Shown here piece after piece: positions 30,737 through 40,070 of a DNA stretch of 64,000 nt. Source of the stretch: Ignavibacteriota bacterium (lineage in GTDB: Bacteria; Bacteroidota; Ignavibacteria; UBA10030); contig PMZI01000010.1 in NCBI GenBank assembly GCA_003170475.1, positions 35,976-99,975 of the forward strand. The letters are read 5' to 3'. Position numbers and translations under genes: made by a program. The notes beneath the pieces are model-generated. The model ran no database searches. It was not told the origin of the DNA and saw nothing but the letters and a program-made list of their open reading frames with translations. Numbering within the stretch: position 1 is the stretch's first letter; each line of letters opens with the position of its first letter.

Positions 30737-31531
30737 ATGGCTCGATTCAAACTCTTTATCGAATATGATGGCACCCGGTACAGCGGGTGGCAGATACAAA
30801 AGAACGCCCGCACCGTTCAGGGGGAAATCTCGTCTGCTCTTGGCAAGGTTCTCGACTCAACCGATTTCGAGTTGTATGGAGCGGGAAGAACGGATGCCGG
30901 AGTGCACGCTCTTCGTCAGGTGGCTCACGTCGAGGCGAAGACGATGCTTGCTCCCGAGATCCTTCGGCGGAAGATCAACGATGAGCTTCCGGCCGACGTG
31001 AATGTCCTTGAGATCGAGAAAGCATCTGCACAGTTCCATGCCCGGCATGATGCTATAGCACGGAGCTATCTGTACCAGATCAGCAGAAGGCGAACTGCTT
31101 TTGGAAAGAAGATGGTCTGGTGGATCAAGGATCAACTCGACATCAGCAAGATTCAGGCGACCGCAGATCTTTTCGTTGGGATGAAGGACTTCCAATCGTT
31201 CACAGCCGACGACCCTGACGAAAAATCAACGAAAGTCCACATTGAAAAAATAGAGATTCGGGAACACGGTGACTTGATCCTTATCCGCTTCCTCGGATCC
31301 CACTTTCTCTGGAAAATGGTTCGCCAGATTGTGGGAGTCATTGCAGAAGTTGGAAGAGGTAAATTGACCGTTGAACAGGCGCGATCGTATCTCGATCACC
31401 GGTCAAACCAGCCGGCGGCACTGACGGCCCCTCCTTCCGGTCTCTTCCTGGAACGCATCTACTATGCCGGGGACAAGAAGCTCGAACGCCTTGAACCGGT
31501 GATGCCCATACTATCGGAGTCAAAACAATGA
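30737..31531 (+). CDS. truA: tRNA pseudouridine(38-40) synthase
   Basis: IEYDGTRYSGWQIQKNARTVQGE, GAGRTDAGVHALRQVAHVE. Confidence 0.96.
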   Translation: MARFKLFIEYDGTRYSGWQIQKNARTVQGEISSALGKVLDSTDFELYGAGRTDAGVHALRQVAHVEAKTMLAPEILRRKINDELPADVNVLEIEKASAQFHARHDAIARSYLYQISRRRTAFGKKMVWWIKDQLDISKIQATADLFVGMKDFQSFTADDPDEKSTKVHIEKIEIREHGDLILIRFLGSHFLWKMVRQIVGVIAEVGRGKLTVEQARSYLDHRSNQPAALTAPPSGLFLERIYYAGDKKLERLEPVMPILSESKQ

Positions 31532-32040
31532 CCGGTTCCCGGAGAGTCTTGATCATCTTTCTTGTCATCTTCGCTTGTGTCGGTTGTGACCAGCTGACGA
31601 AGACTTACGCCGTACACGCCCTGGCAAACCGAAAGCCGATTGCCGTCTGGGGGGAAACGTTCCGGTTGCAGTACTCGGAAAACGCAGGGGCAATGATGGG
31701 TGTTGGGGGTGATCTGCCAGACACTGTTCGATTCTGGATTTTTGTCGTCTTCACCGGGTGCGCCCTCGTGGGGATACTCGCATATTCGATATTTGGGAAA
31801 AACCTCCGGATCGTAGACATCCTGTCTCTTTCTTTGATTCTCGGAGGTGGGGCCGGGAATCTCATCGATCGACTTTTCAAGGGTGGAGTGGTCATCGATT
31901 TCATGATTCTTACGCTGGGATTCCTCAAGACCGCGATCTTCAATATCGCGGACACGGTGGTTGTGGGCGGACTTCTGTTGCTTGCAATCTCCAACCTTCC
32001 ATGGTTCTCGAGACGGCTCGATAAGGTGAGCAAGAGTTGA
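31528..32040 (+). CDS. lspA: Signal peptidase II
   Basis: GCDQLTK, LQYSENAGAMMG, GGGAGNLIDRLFKGGVVIDF, FNIADTVVVGG. Confidence 0.95.
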   Translation: MTGSRRVLIIFLVIFACVGCDQLTKTYAVHALANRKPIAVWGETFRLQYSENAGAMMGVGGDLPDTVRFWIFVVFTGCALVGILAYSIFGKNLRIVDILSLSLILGGGAGNLIDRLFKGGVVIDFMILTLGFLKTAIFNIADTVVVGGLLLLAISNLPWFSRRLDKVSKS

Positions 32041-32208
32041 AAGTGGTCAGGATTCTTGATAAACTTGGTCGTTGTTGAACTGTTTCTCCAGGTCTTCCTG
32101 TTCGTCACCGCCGGCCTCATGAGTTTGTGTTGCAGATCATCGTCTCCAGAAAATCGGAGAACTATTTTGGTAAGATATCACCAATTGAATTACCAAATGG
32201 ATTGAGCC

Positions 32209-32460
32209 ATGTACGATGCAATTCTGCTGATGACAGCCCTCGTCATCATTTTCCTTGGCGTTCGTCTTGTGATGAAGTTCCGTGAGATGGCAGGATGGAA
32301 AGACGAGGACGCAATCGTTGGGGGGAGGAACAACTTCGCATTGCCCCCGGACCTTCGCGAGTTGAAAATCGAGGAACCCTCTGAAGACGTCATCAATCTT
32401 CTGGATGCTCCTGACGAGAAGCGTTCTCCCGATGACATTGCGACTTCACAGAATCCGTAG
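32209..32460 (+). CDS. Small single-TM hypothetical protein
   Basis: 83-aa ORF, N-terminal TM. Confidence 0.6.
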   Translation: MYDAILLMTALVIIFLGVRLVMKFREMAGWKDEDAIVGGRNNFALPPDLRELKIEEPSEDVINLLDAPDEKRSPDDIATSQNP

Positions 32461-32541
32461 TCTGTCCAGAGATTGTTCTACAGCAAATCGTTAACCCTTC
32501 ACACGAGTCCCCACAGCCGAGCTTATCGAGGAGACACTGCA

Positions 32542-34353
32542 ATGCCAAACGCCAACCAATCGAGAACCACGAACAGATTGATCGGACCATCTCCAAAGAT
32601 CGGCATTCGACCAACAATCGACGGCCGGCGAAAGGGCGTTCGCGAGTCGCTTGAAAACGCAACCATGTCGATGGCGAAGAACGTGGCAGCACTCATCTCG
32701 ACGAACCTCCGCCATGCGAACGGATCAAGCGTCGAGTGCGTCATTGCTGACACCTGCATTGGTGGAGTTGCTGAGGCAGCGAAGACTGCTGAAAAGTTCT
32801 CCCGCGAAGGCGTCGGGGTCTCACTCACGGTTACCCCCTGTTGGTGCTACGGGGCAGAGACGATGGACATGGATCCCCTGATTCCCAAAGCAATATGGGG
32901 ATTCAACGGCACCGAACGTCCGGGAGCTGTCTATCTCGCGGCCGCTCTGGCTGGCCACAATCAGAAGGGATTGCCTGCATTTGGAATTTACGGACATGAT
33001 GTGCAGGATGCGGGAGACAGCTCCATCCCGCAAGACGTCCGGGAAAAGATTCTGCAGTTCGTTCAGGCGGGTTTGGCCGTTGCCACGATGCGAGGGAAAT
33101 CCTATCTGGCGATGGGAGGGGTCTCCATGGGAATCGCCGGATCCATCGTCGACCATTCGTTTTTCGAGAGTTATCTGGGAATGCGTGTCGAGACGGTTGA
33201 CATGAGCGAGTTCTCCCGACGAATCTCAGAAGAGATCTTCGACAAACAGGAATTTTCGAAAGCAATGGTGTGGGTGAAGACACACTGCAAAGAAGGCAAA
33301 GACTTCAACCCGCCGCGGCTCCAGAAGAATCATGCAGAGAAGGATCGCGATTGGGAGACAGTCGTCAAAATGACGATGATAGCGCGGGACCTGATGATGG
33401 GCAACCCAAAGCTCTCCGAGGCAGGATTTGAGGAAGAGGCGCTGGGCCACAATGCGATTGCCGGTGGCTTCCAGGGACAGCGGCAGTGGACGGATCACAG
33501 CCCGAACGGCGACTTCCTCGAAGCAATCCTCAATTCGTCGTTTGATTGGAACGGCATCCGTCAACCGTTCATCGTGGCGACGGAGAATGACTCCCTCAAC
33601 GGACTCTGCATGTTATTCGGCCATTTGTTGACGAACACAGCTCAGATCTTCGCAGACGTCAGAACATATTGGAGCCCTGAGGCAGTCAAGCGTGTGACCG
33701 GATACAAATTGACCGGAGCCGCTGCGAGCGGCATCCTGCACCTTATTAACTCCGGTTCCGCTACACTCGATGGAACAGGGCAGCAATCCATCGGAGGCAA
33801 GCCGGTGATGAAACCATTCTGGGACATCTCCGAACAGGAGGCGCAGAAATGTCTGAAGTCGACCACGTGGTATCCCGCGATGAGAGAGTACTTCGCCGGC
33901 GGTGGATACTCGTCCGGATATCTCACGCGGGGGGGGATGCCTGCCACCATGGTCCGGTTGAATCTGGTCAAGGGACTCGGACCATCCCTTCAGATCGCGG
34001 AAGGCACCACGATCGACCTTCCGGAAAAAGTTGATCGCACACTCGAAGAACGCACGGATCGAACTTGGCCCACAACATGGTTCGCCCCGAGACCAAGCGG
34101 CGAAGGTCCATTTCGTGACGCTTACACTGTGATGAACAATTGGGGTGCAAACCACTGCGCGATGAGCTTCGGCCACATCGGCAGCCAACTTATTACGCTC
34201 GCCGCCATCCTGAGGATCCCGGTCTCGATGCACAACGTCGAAGATCAACGTATCTTTCGCCCCAGCGCATGGACGGCATTTGGTTCGAAAGATCTCGAAA
34301 GTGCCGACTTTCGGGCCTGCAAAAACTACGGGCCGATGTACGGATTGTACTGA
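32542..34353 (+). CDS. fucI: L-fucose isomerase
   Basis: [66 protein letters not shown]; start re-set. Confidence 0.93.
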   Translation: MPNANQSRTTNRLIGPSPKIGIRPTIDGRRKGVRESLENATMSMAKNVAALISTNLRHANGSSVECVIADTCIGGVAEAAKTAEKFSREGVGVSLTVTPCWCYGAETMDMDPLIPKAIWGFNGTERPGAVYLAAALAGHNQKGLPAFGIYGHDVQDAGDSSIPQDVREKILQFVQAGLAVATMRGKSYLAMGGVSMGIAGSIVDHSFFESYLGMRVETVDMSEFSRRISEEIFDKQEFSKAMVWVKTHCKEGKDFNPPRLQKNHAEKDRDWETVVKMTMIARDLMMGNPKLSEAGFEEEALGHNAIAGGFQGQRQWTDHSPNGDFLEAILNSSFDWNGIRQPFIVATENDSLNGLCMLFGHLLTNTAQIFADVRTYWSPEAVKRVTGYKLTGAAASGILHLINSGSATLDGTGQQSIGGKPVMKPFWDISEQEAQKCLKSTTWYPAMREYFAGGGYSSGYLTRGGMPATMVRLNLVKGLGPSLQIAEGTTIDLPEKVDRTLEERTDRTWPTTWFAPRPSGEGPFRDAYTVMNNWGANHCAMSFGHIGSQLITLAAILRIPVSMHNVEDQRIFRPSAWTAFGSKDLESADFRACKNYGPMYGLY

Positions 34354-34547
34354 AAACAGTCCACTCCGATGATTTCAGTGACGCAGCGTAACTACCCTGG
34401 ATCGAAACGCCATGATCTCGAGGTGACTCCCAGCACACGTGAGCGACGGGGGATGCTCTGGATTTGGAACTCGTGGATTTTCTCGTATATTGCTGAAGTT
34501 TCTCTCGACGAAAACTGCATGCCTTCTTCATCTCTGATCTGATTCTC

Positions 34548-35264
34548 ATGCTTCAGACACTAACGAGCGAACGGATTCCATTTGATACCTCACTCGCAAG
34601 CGTCATTGACCACACTCTCCTTCTACCGGAGGCCACGCAACGGCAAATCGAGCGACTCTGCGATGAGGCACTAGCCTACGGATTCGCCGCCGTTTGCGTG
34701 AATCCTTCACACGTTGGGATGTGCGCGAAAAGACTCTCTGGGTCTCGGGTCAAGGTTTGCACGGTGATCGGCTTTCCGTTGGGAGCCACTTCTTCACAGG
34801 CAAAGTCGTTCGAAGCTGCACAAGCCATCCGGGATGGCGCGCAAGAAGTGGATATGGTTATCAACATCGGGATGCTGAAGTCGGGGAATGATGATTTCGT
34901 CTTGAGCGACATCCAGTCTGTCGTCGCTGTCGCTGCAGAACACGGGGCTTTGACGAAGGTCATCCTCGAAACAGCTCTTCTGAGCGAAGAAGAGAAGAAA
35001 AAAGGATGTGCGCTTGCGAAACAAGCCGGGGCAGATTTTGTCAAGACCTCCACAGGCTTCGCCGATGGAGGTGCAACCGTGGACGACATTCGGCTGATGC
35101 GAACTGCCGTCGGACCGTCCATGGGAGTGAAAGCCTCCGGTGGTATACGAACTCACAGCCAGGCCCGATCACTCATCCAGGCGGGTGCGACCCGTATCGG
35201 TGCAAGTTTGAGCGTCCAAATCGTCACAGAGCAAAACGACCCAAAAGCCACGGGGTATTCATGA
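34548..35264 (+). CDS. deoC: Deoxyribose-phosphate aldolase
   Basis: [53 protein letters not shown]. Confidence 0.96.
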   Translation: MLQTLTSERIPFDTSLASVIDHTLLLPEATQRQIERLCDEALAYGFAAVCVNPSHVGMCAKRLSGSRVKVCTVIGFPLGATSSQAKSFEAAQAIRDGAQEVDMVINIGMLKSGNDDFVLSDIQSVVAVAAEHGALTKVILETALLSEEEKKKGCALAKQAGADFVKTSTGFADGGATVDDIRLMRTAVGPSMGVKASGGIRTHSQARSLIQAGATRIGASLSVQIVTEQNDPKATGYS

Positions 35265-35815
35265 GTCGAATCCTGCAAAACTTCGATGCGGAGAAAGCAC
35301 TCTTACCGCTCCTTCTGATGACCGCTCTCACCCTCTCTGCATGTGTTTCCTCAGAAGAAGCGGGGACCGCGAAAAGAGTCGGAGCACCGGTTTCAAGCCA
35401 AACAATTTCGGATTCTGTCCGTGCGAGAGTGGATTCTCTTATGCGAGCTGATGCCGCCCGGGCAAAGCGCGCCGGATTCACATCGCAACATGACACTCTT
35501 GTCGCGTCGATCGTCAAGACTTCGAAATCTTCCTCCCGCACAATCAAGCCCATCGAGCGTCCCGCCAATGCCGCCTTCGCAGTCCAGGTGGGTGCCTTCG
35601 CCCGAACAGACCACGCTCTCCATGCGCAGAAACTGGCTCGCGAGAGATGCGGTGATATCCCCATTTTCAACTCCTTCGAGCCTTACGACAAACTGTATCG
35701 GGTACGCGTCGGGAAGTTCGACACCCGACAGCAGGCAGATTCTTTGAAGAAGTGGATGAAGACGCAGTTTCCGAACGAATACACGGATTCATGGATCAAC
35801 TACATCTCCAAATGA
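35261..35815 (+). CDS. SPOR domain lipoprotein
   Basis: Lipobox [29 protein letters not shown]...[22 protein letters not shown] overlap with deoC. Confidence 0.88.
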   Translation: MSRILQNFDAEKALLPLLLMTALTLSACVSSEEAGTAKRVGAPVSSQTISDSVRARVDSLMRADAARAKRAGFTSQHDTLVASIVKTSKSSSRTIKPIERPANAAFAVQVGAFARTDHALHAQKLARERCGDIPIFNSFEPYDKLYRVRVGKFDTRQQADSLKKWMKTQFPNEYTDSWINYISK

Positions 35816-36360
35816 AGCATTGGGTGTTCGTCATAGCAATCGCCGTGGTCCTGCTCGTTCTCTCCGGATGTAGTTCGTCAGAAAGTTCACGGAAGAGCAG
35901 CACATCACCGACAGGAGAACAGGATCACAAAGTTCCCGGTTCGCACTTCGAGAGAGCCTTCAATCCATCCGACTACGATGACGAAATTGAAGTCATCAAG
36001 AATCAGCATGAATTCGAACAGCAGCGAGCCGCCGCTGAACGCCAGCAGGACAGCGTGGTGGTGGAATCCGAGCTTACGCAGGGATTTCGGATACAGATTT
36101 TCGCCACAGGAAGTTTCGATGAAGCGAATGCCATGAGGCAGACAGCGGTCCAGAGGCTTACCGAAGACTCCGTTTATGTCGTCTTTGATCCACCGGTCTA
36201 CAAAGTGAGAGTCGGCGATTTCCGCACGCGTGTTGAAGCAAATCAACGGCTCGGAGTCATCAGCGCAATGGGTTTCGCTGACGCCTGGGTTGTGGGAGAC
36301 AAAATCACAATTCGCAAGTCGGTCCGGGTTCAGCCGCCCGGTAACACCCGAAAGCGTTGA
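35812..36360 (+). CDS. SPOR domain lipoprotein
   Basis: Lipobox VLSGC; FRIQIFATGSFDEANAMRQ...YKVRVGDFRTRVEANQRL. ATGA overlap with preceding gene. Confidence 0.88.
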   Translation: MKHWVFVIAIAVVLLVLSGCSSSESSRKSSTSPTGEQDHKVPGSHFERAFNPSDYDDEIEVIKNQHEFEQQRAAAERQQDSVVVESELTQGFRIQIFATGSFDEANAMRQTAVQRLTEDSVYVVFDPPVYKVRVGDFRTRVEANQRLGVISAMGFADAWVVGDKITIRKSVRVQPPGNTRKR

Positions 36361-36443
36361 GTCAGCAAGACAGAGTGGGCGCGAAAAAGATAACGTTCTG
36401 AAGTCCTCCCCTCCCTCACATCCGGACAATCTCACGCCACATT

Positions 36444-36653
36444 CTAGTACATCTTCTCAATCAAGTCCGCGCACTTCTTCTCCACCACCTTGCGTTTTAC
36501 TTTCAGCATTGGAGTGATTTCTCCACTCTCGACAGTGAGCTGCGCCGGGAGAAGTTCAAACCTCCTCACCCCCTCGTAGGTCGGCAAACTCCGCTGCAGA
36601 TGTGGAATCTCCTTTTCGTAGAGTTTCTTGACCTCCGGAGCGCGCAAGAGCAC
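36444..36653 (-). pseudogene. C-terminal fragment of AMP-dependent long-chain fatty acid--CoA ligase
   Basis: APEVKKLYEKEIPHLQRSLPTYEGVRRFELLPAQLTVESGEITPMLKVKRKVVEKKCADLIEKMY matches the family C-terminus only; no adenylation domain upstream. Confidence 0.8.
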
Positions 36654-36853
36654 ATTCCGGCATGATGCGCCACGATGTCATTGCCGCTCAGCAAACGCGA
36701 TGTCGTTGTCCGAGAATTTCGCTTGAGAACGAGAGTACGATTATATTGGAGTACGATACATTGCGTCGCCGGCTCCTCCGACCCGACGACAAAAAAGTCG
36801 CCCTCAGAATGGTTGTGATGAGTGGGGACTCGGGCAGTCGCTTGGCGATGTTA

Positions 36854-36905
36854 TGTCAAGTTAAATTATGATCGAAATTGGTGTGGCCTAAATTTTAACT
36901 TGACA
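36854..36905. repeat. 12-bp perfect inverted repeat, possible IS-end remnant
   Basis: TGTCAAGTTAAA (36854-36865) / TTTAACTTGACA (36894-36905). Confidence 0.55.
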
Positions 36906-36928
36906 AAGGTACCGCAACCGCTTATATT
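36900..36928 (+). promoter_or_regulatory. Near-consensus sigma70-type promoter for the RNR transcript
   Basis: TTGACA (36900-36905) - 17 nt - TATATT (36923-36928). Confidence 0.7.
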
Positions 36929-36934
36929 CACACC

Positions 36935-37160
36935 CAGTTGCGTCAATTGAAATCCTGACTAAGAGAACCTTACCCCCGAGATGTTCAACTATCACAGGGG
37001 TGCTCCAACGTGATGGTTGACATCCCCACACCGTCGAGAGGGTTTACCTAACTACAGATAATGACCTATCCAGGGACAGGCATTTGCTTGTCCGCGGGTA
37101 GTATTTTCTCTAGAGTCTACTTTTCCATGTTCAACAATTTGTCATCGAGGAGAAAGCGAT
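36935..37160 (+). ncRNA. Candidate structured 5' leader / riboswitch upstream of B12-dependent RNR
   Basis: Long hairpin 36980-36995/37010-37024, hairpin 37074-37081/37086-37093, possible pseudoknot ACCCC(36972-36976)/GGGGT loop; no recognisable classical B12 box. Confidence 0.45.
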
Positions 37161-39911
37161 ATGCTTGAGAAGGCGACGACCACAACGCCCGTAGAAGCCG
37201 CGCGCGCTGAAAAATCTAGCGATGTACATGGATTGAAATTTCAGCGCTATTTTACCAAACCGGGAACTCATGCTTTCGATCTGGTTGAGTGGGAGCTTCG
37301 TACGGCCCTCATCTCCAATGAGAAGGGGGAGAAAGTCTTCGAGCAGAAGGATGTCGAAATACCGAAGATGTGGTCAATGACCGCCACCAATGTGGTCGTT
37401 TCCAAGTATTTCTATGGCAAACTTGGATCTCCCGAACGCGAAACCAGCGTCCGGCAACTGATCGAGCGCGTCGCTCACTCCATCTATCAGTGGGGCCTCA
37501 AGGATGGCTATTTTGCCAGCCAGGAAGATGCGGATACCTTCTATCATGAGCTCTGTTTCCTCCTTGTAAACCAGTACATGTCCTTCAACAGTCCTGTTTG
37601 GTTCAATGTTGGCAATGAAGAGCGTCCGCAATGTTCTGCGTGTTTCATCAACTCGGTGAAGGATTCGATGGACTCCATTCTGACACTTGCCAAGACGGAA
37701 GGCATGCTGTTCAAATGGGGGTCCGGCACAGGATCCAACCTCTCGACGCTTCGTTCATCAAAGGAGTCACTCGCCGGCGGCGGCACTGCCTCCGGGCCGG
37801 TGTCCTTCATGAGAGGATACGACGCTTTCGCTGGAGTCATTAAGTCAGGCGGAAAAACCCGGCGTGCCGCGAAGATGGTCATTCTCAACGCAGAGCACCC
37901 GGATATCGCGGACTTTATCAACTGTAAAGCAGATGAAGAGAAGAAGGCTTGGGCTCTGATCGAAGCCGGATACGACGGTGGGTTTAATGTGCCGGGCGGT
38001 GCCTACGATTCCGTTTTCTATCAGAACGCAAATCACTCCATCAGGGCAACAGACGAGTTCATGAAGGCAGTGTTGGAGGATAAGGATTGGTACACCAAAG
38101 CCGTCACCTCCGGCAAGCCTGTCGAGAAGCACAGAGCACGGGACCTCATGCGCCAGATCTCGGACGCCGCGTGGATTTGCGGTGACCCCGGAATGCAGTA
38201 CCACACAACGATCAACAACTGGCACACATGCTCGAGCACGGCACCGATCAATGCCTCCAATCCGTGCAGCGAGTACATGTTCCTCGATGACACGGCGTGC
38301 AACCTGGCGTCATTGAACCTGATGAAGTTCCGGCGCGCGGAAGACTCCGAGTTCGATATCGAGTCTTTCAAGAAGGCTGTGCAAATAACAATTACGGCGA
38401 TGGAAATCGAAATCGATAACGCAAGTTATCCGACGCCCTCCATCACGCAGAATAGCTATGACTATCGCCCACTCGGTCTGGGTTACGCCAACCTTGGCGC
38501 CCTGCTGATGTCACGCGGGCTTGCGTACGATAGCGACGAAGGTCGCACGTTCGCCGCAACAATTACATCATTGATGTGTGGCGAGGCATATAGACAGTCA
38601 GCCCTCGTTGCGAAGGAGATGGGACCGTTCAAAGGATACCCGGAAAACCGGGAGCCGATGCTGAATGTCATGCAGAAGCACGGTATCCATGCAGAACGGA
38701 TCAGCAAGGAATATGTCCCAAGCGATCTTTGGGAATCGTCCAACGAAGTCTGGAAGGATGTGGTGAAGTTCGGCAAGCAGTACGGCTTCCGGAATTCCCA
38801 AACAACAGTGCTAGCCCCCACAGGAACTATCGGCTTTATGATGGACTGTGACACCACCGGTGTCGAGCCTGATATCGCACTCGTGAAGTACAAGAAGCTC
38901 TCAGGCGGCGGACTTATGAAGATCGTGAACCAAACCGTCCCCGAGGCACTTCGGAAGCTTGGATACGATGGTGAGCAGATTGAACACATTGTGGCCTACA
39001 TCGATAACAACGACACCATCGAGCGGTCACCGTACCTCCGGGAAGAGCATCTTTCAGTCTTTGATTGTGCCTTCCAACCGGCAAATGGCCAGCGATCGAT
39101 CCAATATATGGGCCATATCAAGATGATGGCCGCCGTCCAGCCGTTTCTCTCCGGCGCTATCTCCAAGACGGTCAATATGCCGTCCGATGTCACAACAGAG
39201 GACATCCAGCAGGCATATGTTGAAGCGTGGAGGCTCGGCCTCAAGGCCATCGCAGTCTACCGCGACGGCTGCAAGCGCACACAGCCATTGAGCACTTCTC
39301 TCGATGCGAAGAAGGAAGAGAAGAAAGTGCATCCAGCACGTCGGCGCCTCCCCGACGAGCGACAGTCCATCACGCACAAGTTCAGCATTGCAGGTCACGA
39401 GGGATATGTTACCGTCGGTATGTTTGAGGATGGCATGCCGGGTGAGCTCTTCGTCACCATGTCCAAAGAAGGTTCTACCATCTCCGGTTTGATGGACTCC
39501 TTTGCCACGTCAATTTCGATTGCGTTGCAGTACGGAGTGCCTTTGAAGGTTCTGGTCGACAAGTTCAGCCATGCACGGTATGAACCCTCGGGCTTCACGA
39601 ACAATCCCGAAATTCCAATCGCAAAGTCCATCAGCGACTACATCTCCCGATGGCTTGGACTCAAGTTCCTTCCAAAAGAAGATGCCCCTTCGACCGGCAG
39701 CACCACACCGACGATTGCCAACGTCGTGCAGCCCAGGTTACGGATGCAGGACCCATCGTCTCGAAGCTCCGCTTCTGTCGAAAGAAACGAGAAGGTAGTT
39801 TTCCAAACGCAATCGGATGCCCCCCCCTGCCATGAGTGCGGCAGCATCATGATCCGCAGCGGAAGCTGCTACAAATGTCTGCAGTGTGGTTCCACGAGCG
39901 GTTGCTCGTAA
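37161..39911 (+). CDS. nrdJ: Vitamin B12-dependent (class II) ribonucleotide reductase
   Basis: MSFNSPVWFNVG, NPCSEYMFLDDTACNLASLNL, APTGTIGFMMDCDTTGVEPD, C-terminal CHECGSIMIRSGSCYKCLQCGSTSGCS. Confidence 0.95.
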   Translation: MLEKATTTTPVEAARAEKSSDVHGLKFQRYFTKPGTHAFDLVEWELRTALISNEKGEKVFEQKDVEIPKMWSMTATNVVVSKYFYGKLGSPERETSVRQLIERVAHSIYQWGLKDGYFASQEDADTFYHELCFLLVNQYMSFNSPVWFNVGNEERPQCSACFINSVKDSMDSILTLAKTEGMLFKWGSGTGSNLSTLRSSKESLAGGGTASGPVSFMRGYDAFAGVIKSGGKTRRAAKMVILNAEHPDIADFINCKADEEKKAWALIEAGYDGGFNVPGGAYDSVFYQNANHSIRATDEFMKAVLEDKDWYTKAVTSGKPVEKHRARDLMRQISDAAWICGDPGMQYHTTINNWHTCSSTAPINASNPCSEYMFLDDTACNLASLNLMKFRRAEDSEFDIESFKKAVQITITAMEIEIDNASYPTPSITQNSYDYRPLGLGYANLGALLMSRGLAYDSDEGRTFAATITSLMCGEAYRQSALVAKEMGPFKGYPENREPMLNVMQKHGIHAERISKEYVPSDLWESSNEVWKDVVKFGKQYGFRNSQTTVLAPTGTIGFMMDCDTTGVEPDIALVKYKKLSGGGLMKIVNQTVPEALRKLGYDGEQIEHIVAYIDNNDTIERSPYLREEHLSVFDCAFQPANGQRSIQYMGHIKMMAAVQPFLSGAISKTVNMPSDVTTEDIQQAYVEAWRLGLKAIAVYRDGCKRTQPLSTSLDAKKEEKKVHPARRRLPDERQSITHKFSIAGHEGYVTVGMFEDGMPGELFVTMSKEGSTISGLMDSFATSISIALQYGVPLKVLVDKFSHARYEPSGFTNNPEIPIAKSISDYISRWLGLKFLPKEDAPSTGSTTPTIANVVQPRLRMQDPSSRSSASVERNEKVVFQTQSDAPPCHECGSIMIRSGSCYKCLQCGSTSGCS

Positions 39912-39942
39912 GGCGAACGCTCCATTGTTTTTAAACCAAGCT

Positions 39943-39970
39943 TCGGCACGTTCGACATCGGGCGTGCCGA
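39943..39970 (+). terminator. Hairpin downstream of nrdJ
   Basis: TCGGCACG-N12-CGTGCCGA followed by T-rich sequence. Confidence 0.55.
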
Positions 39971-40070
39971 TTTGCTTTTGGAGGGCCACAGAAAGAATCC
40001 CTGGCAAAGCCTGCCAGAACAGCCACATGGTGATCAGTCAAATCATTCATCCATCATTCCAGGTGACCTC

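Noticed and set aside
36662-36871. 69-aa plus ORF before the RNR leader
   Set aside because: No RBS or homology recognised; ends inside the inverted repeat; probably spurious.
36935-37160. Classical cobalamin riboswitch (B12 box) call
   Set aside because: Looked for the AGCCAGGAGACCTGCC-type B12 box and did not find it; kept only as an unclassified leader candidate.
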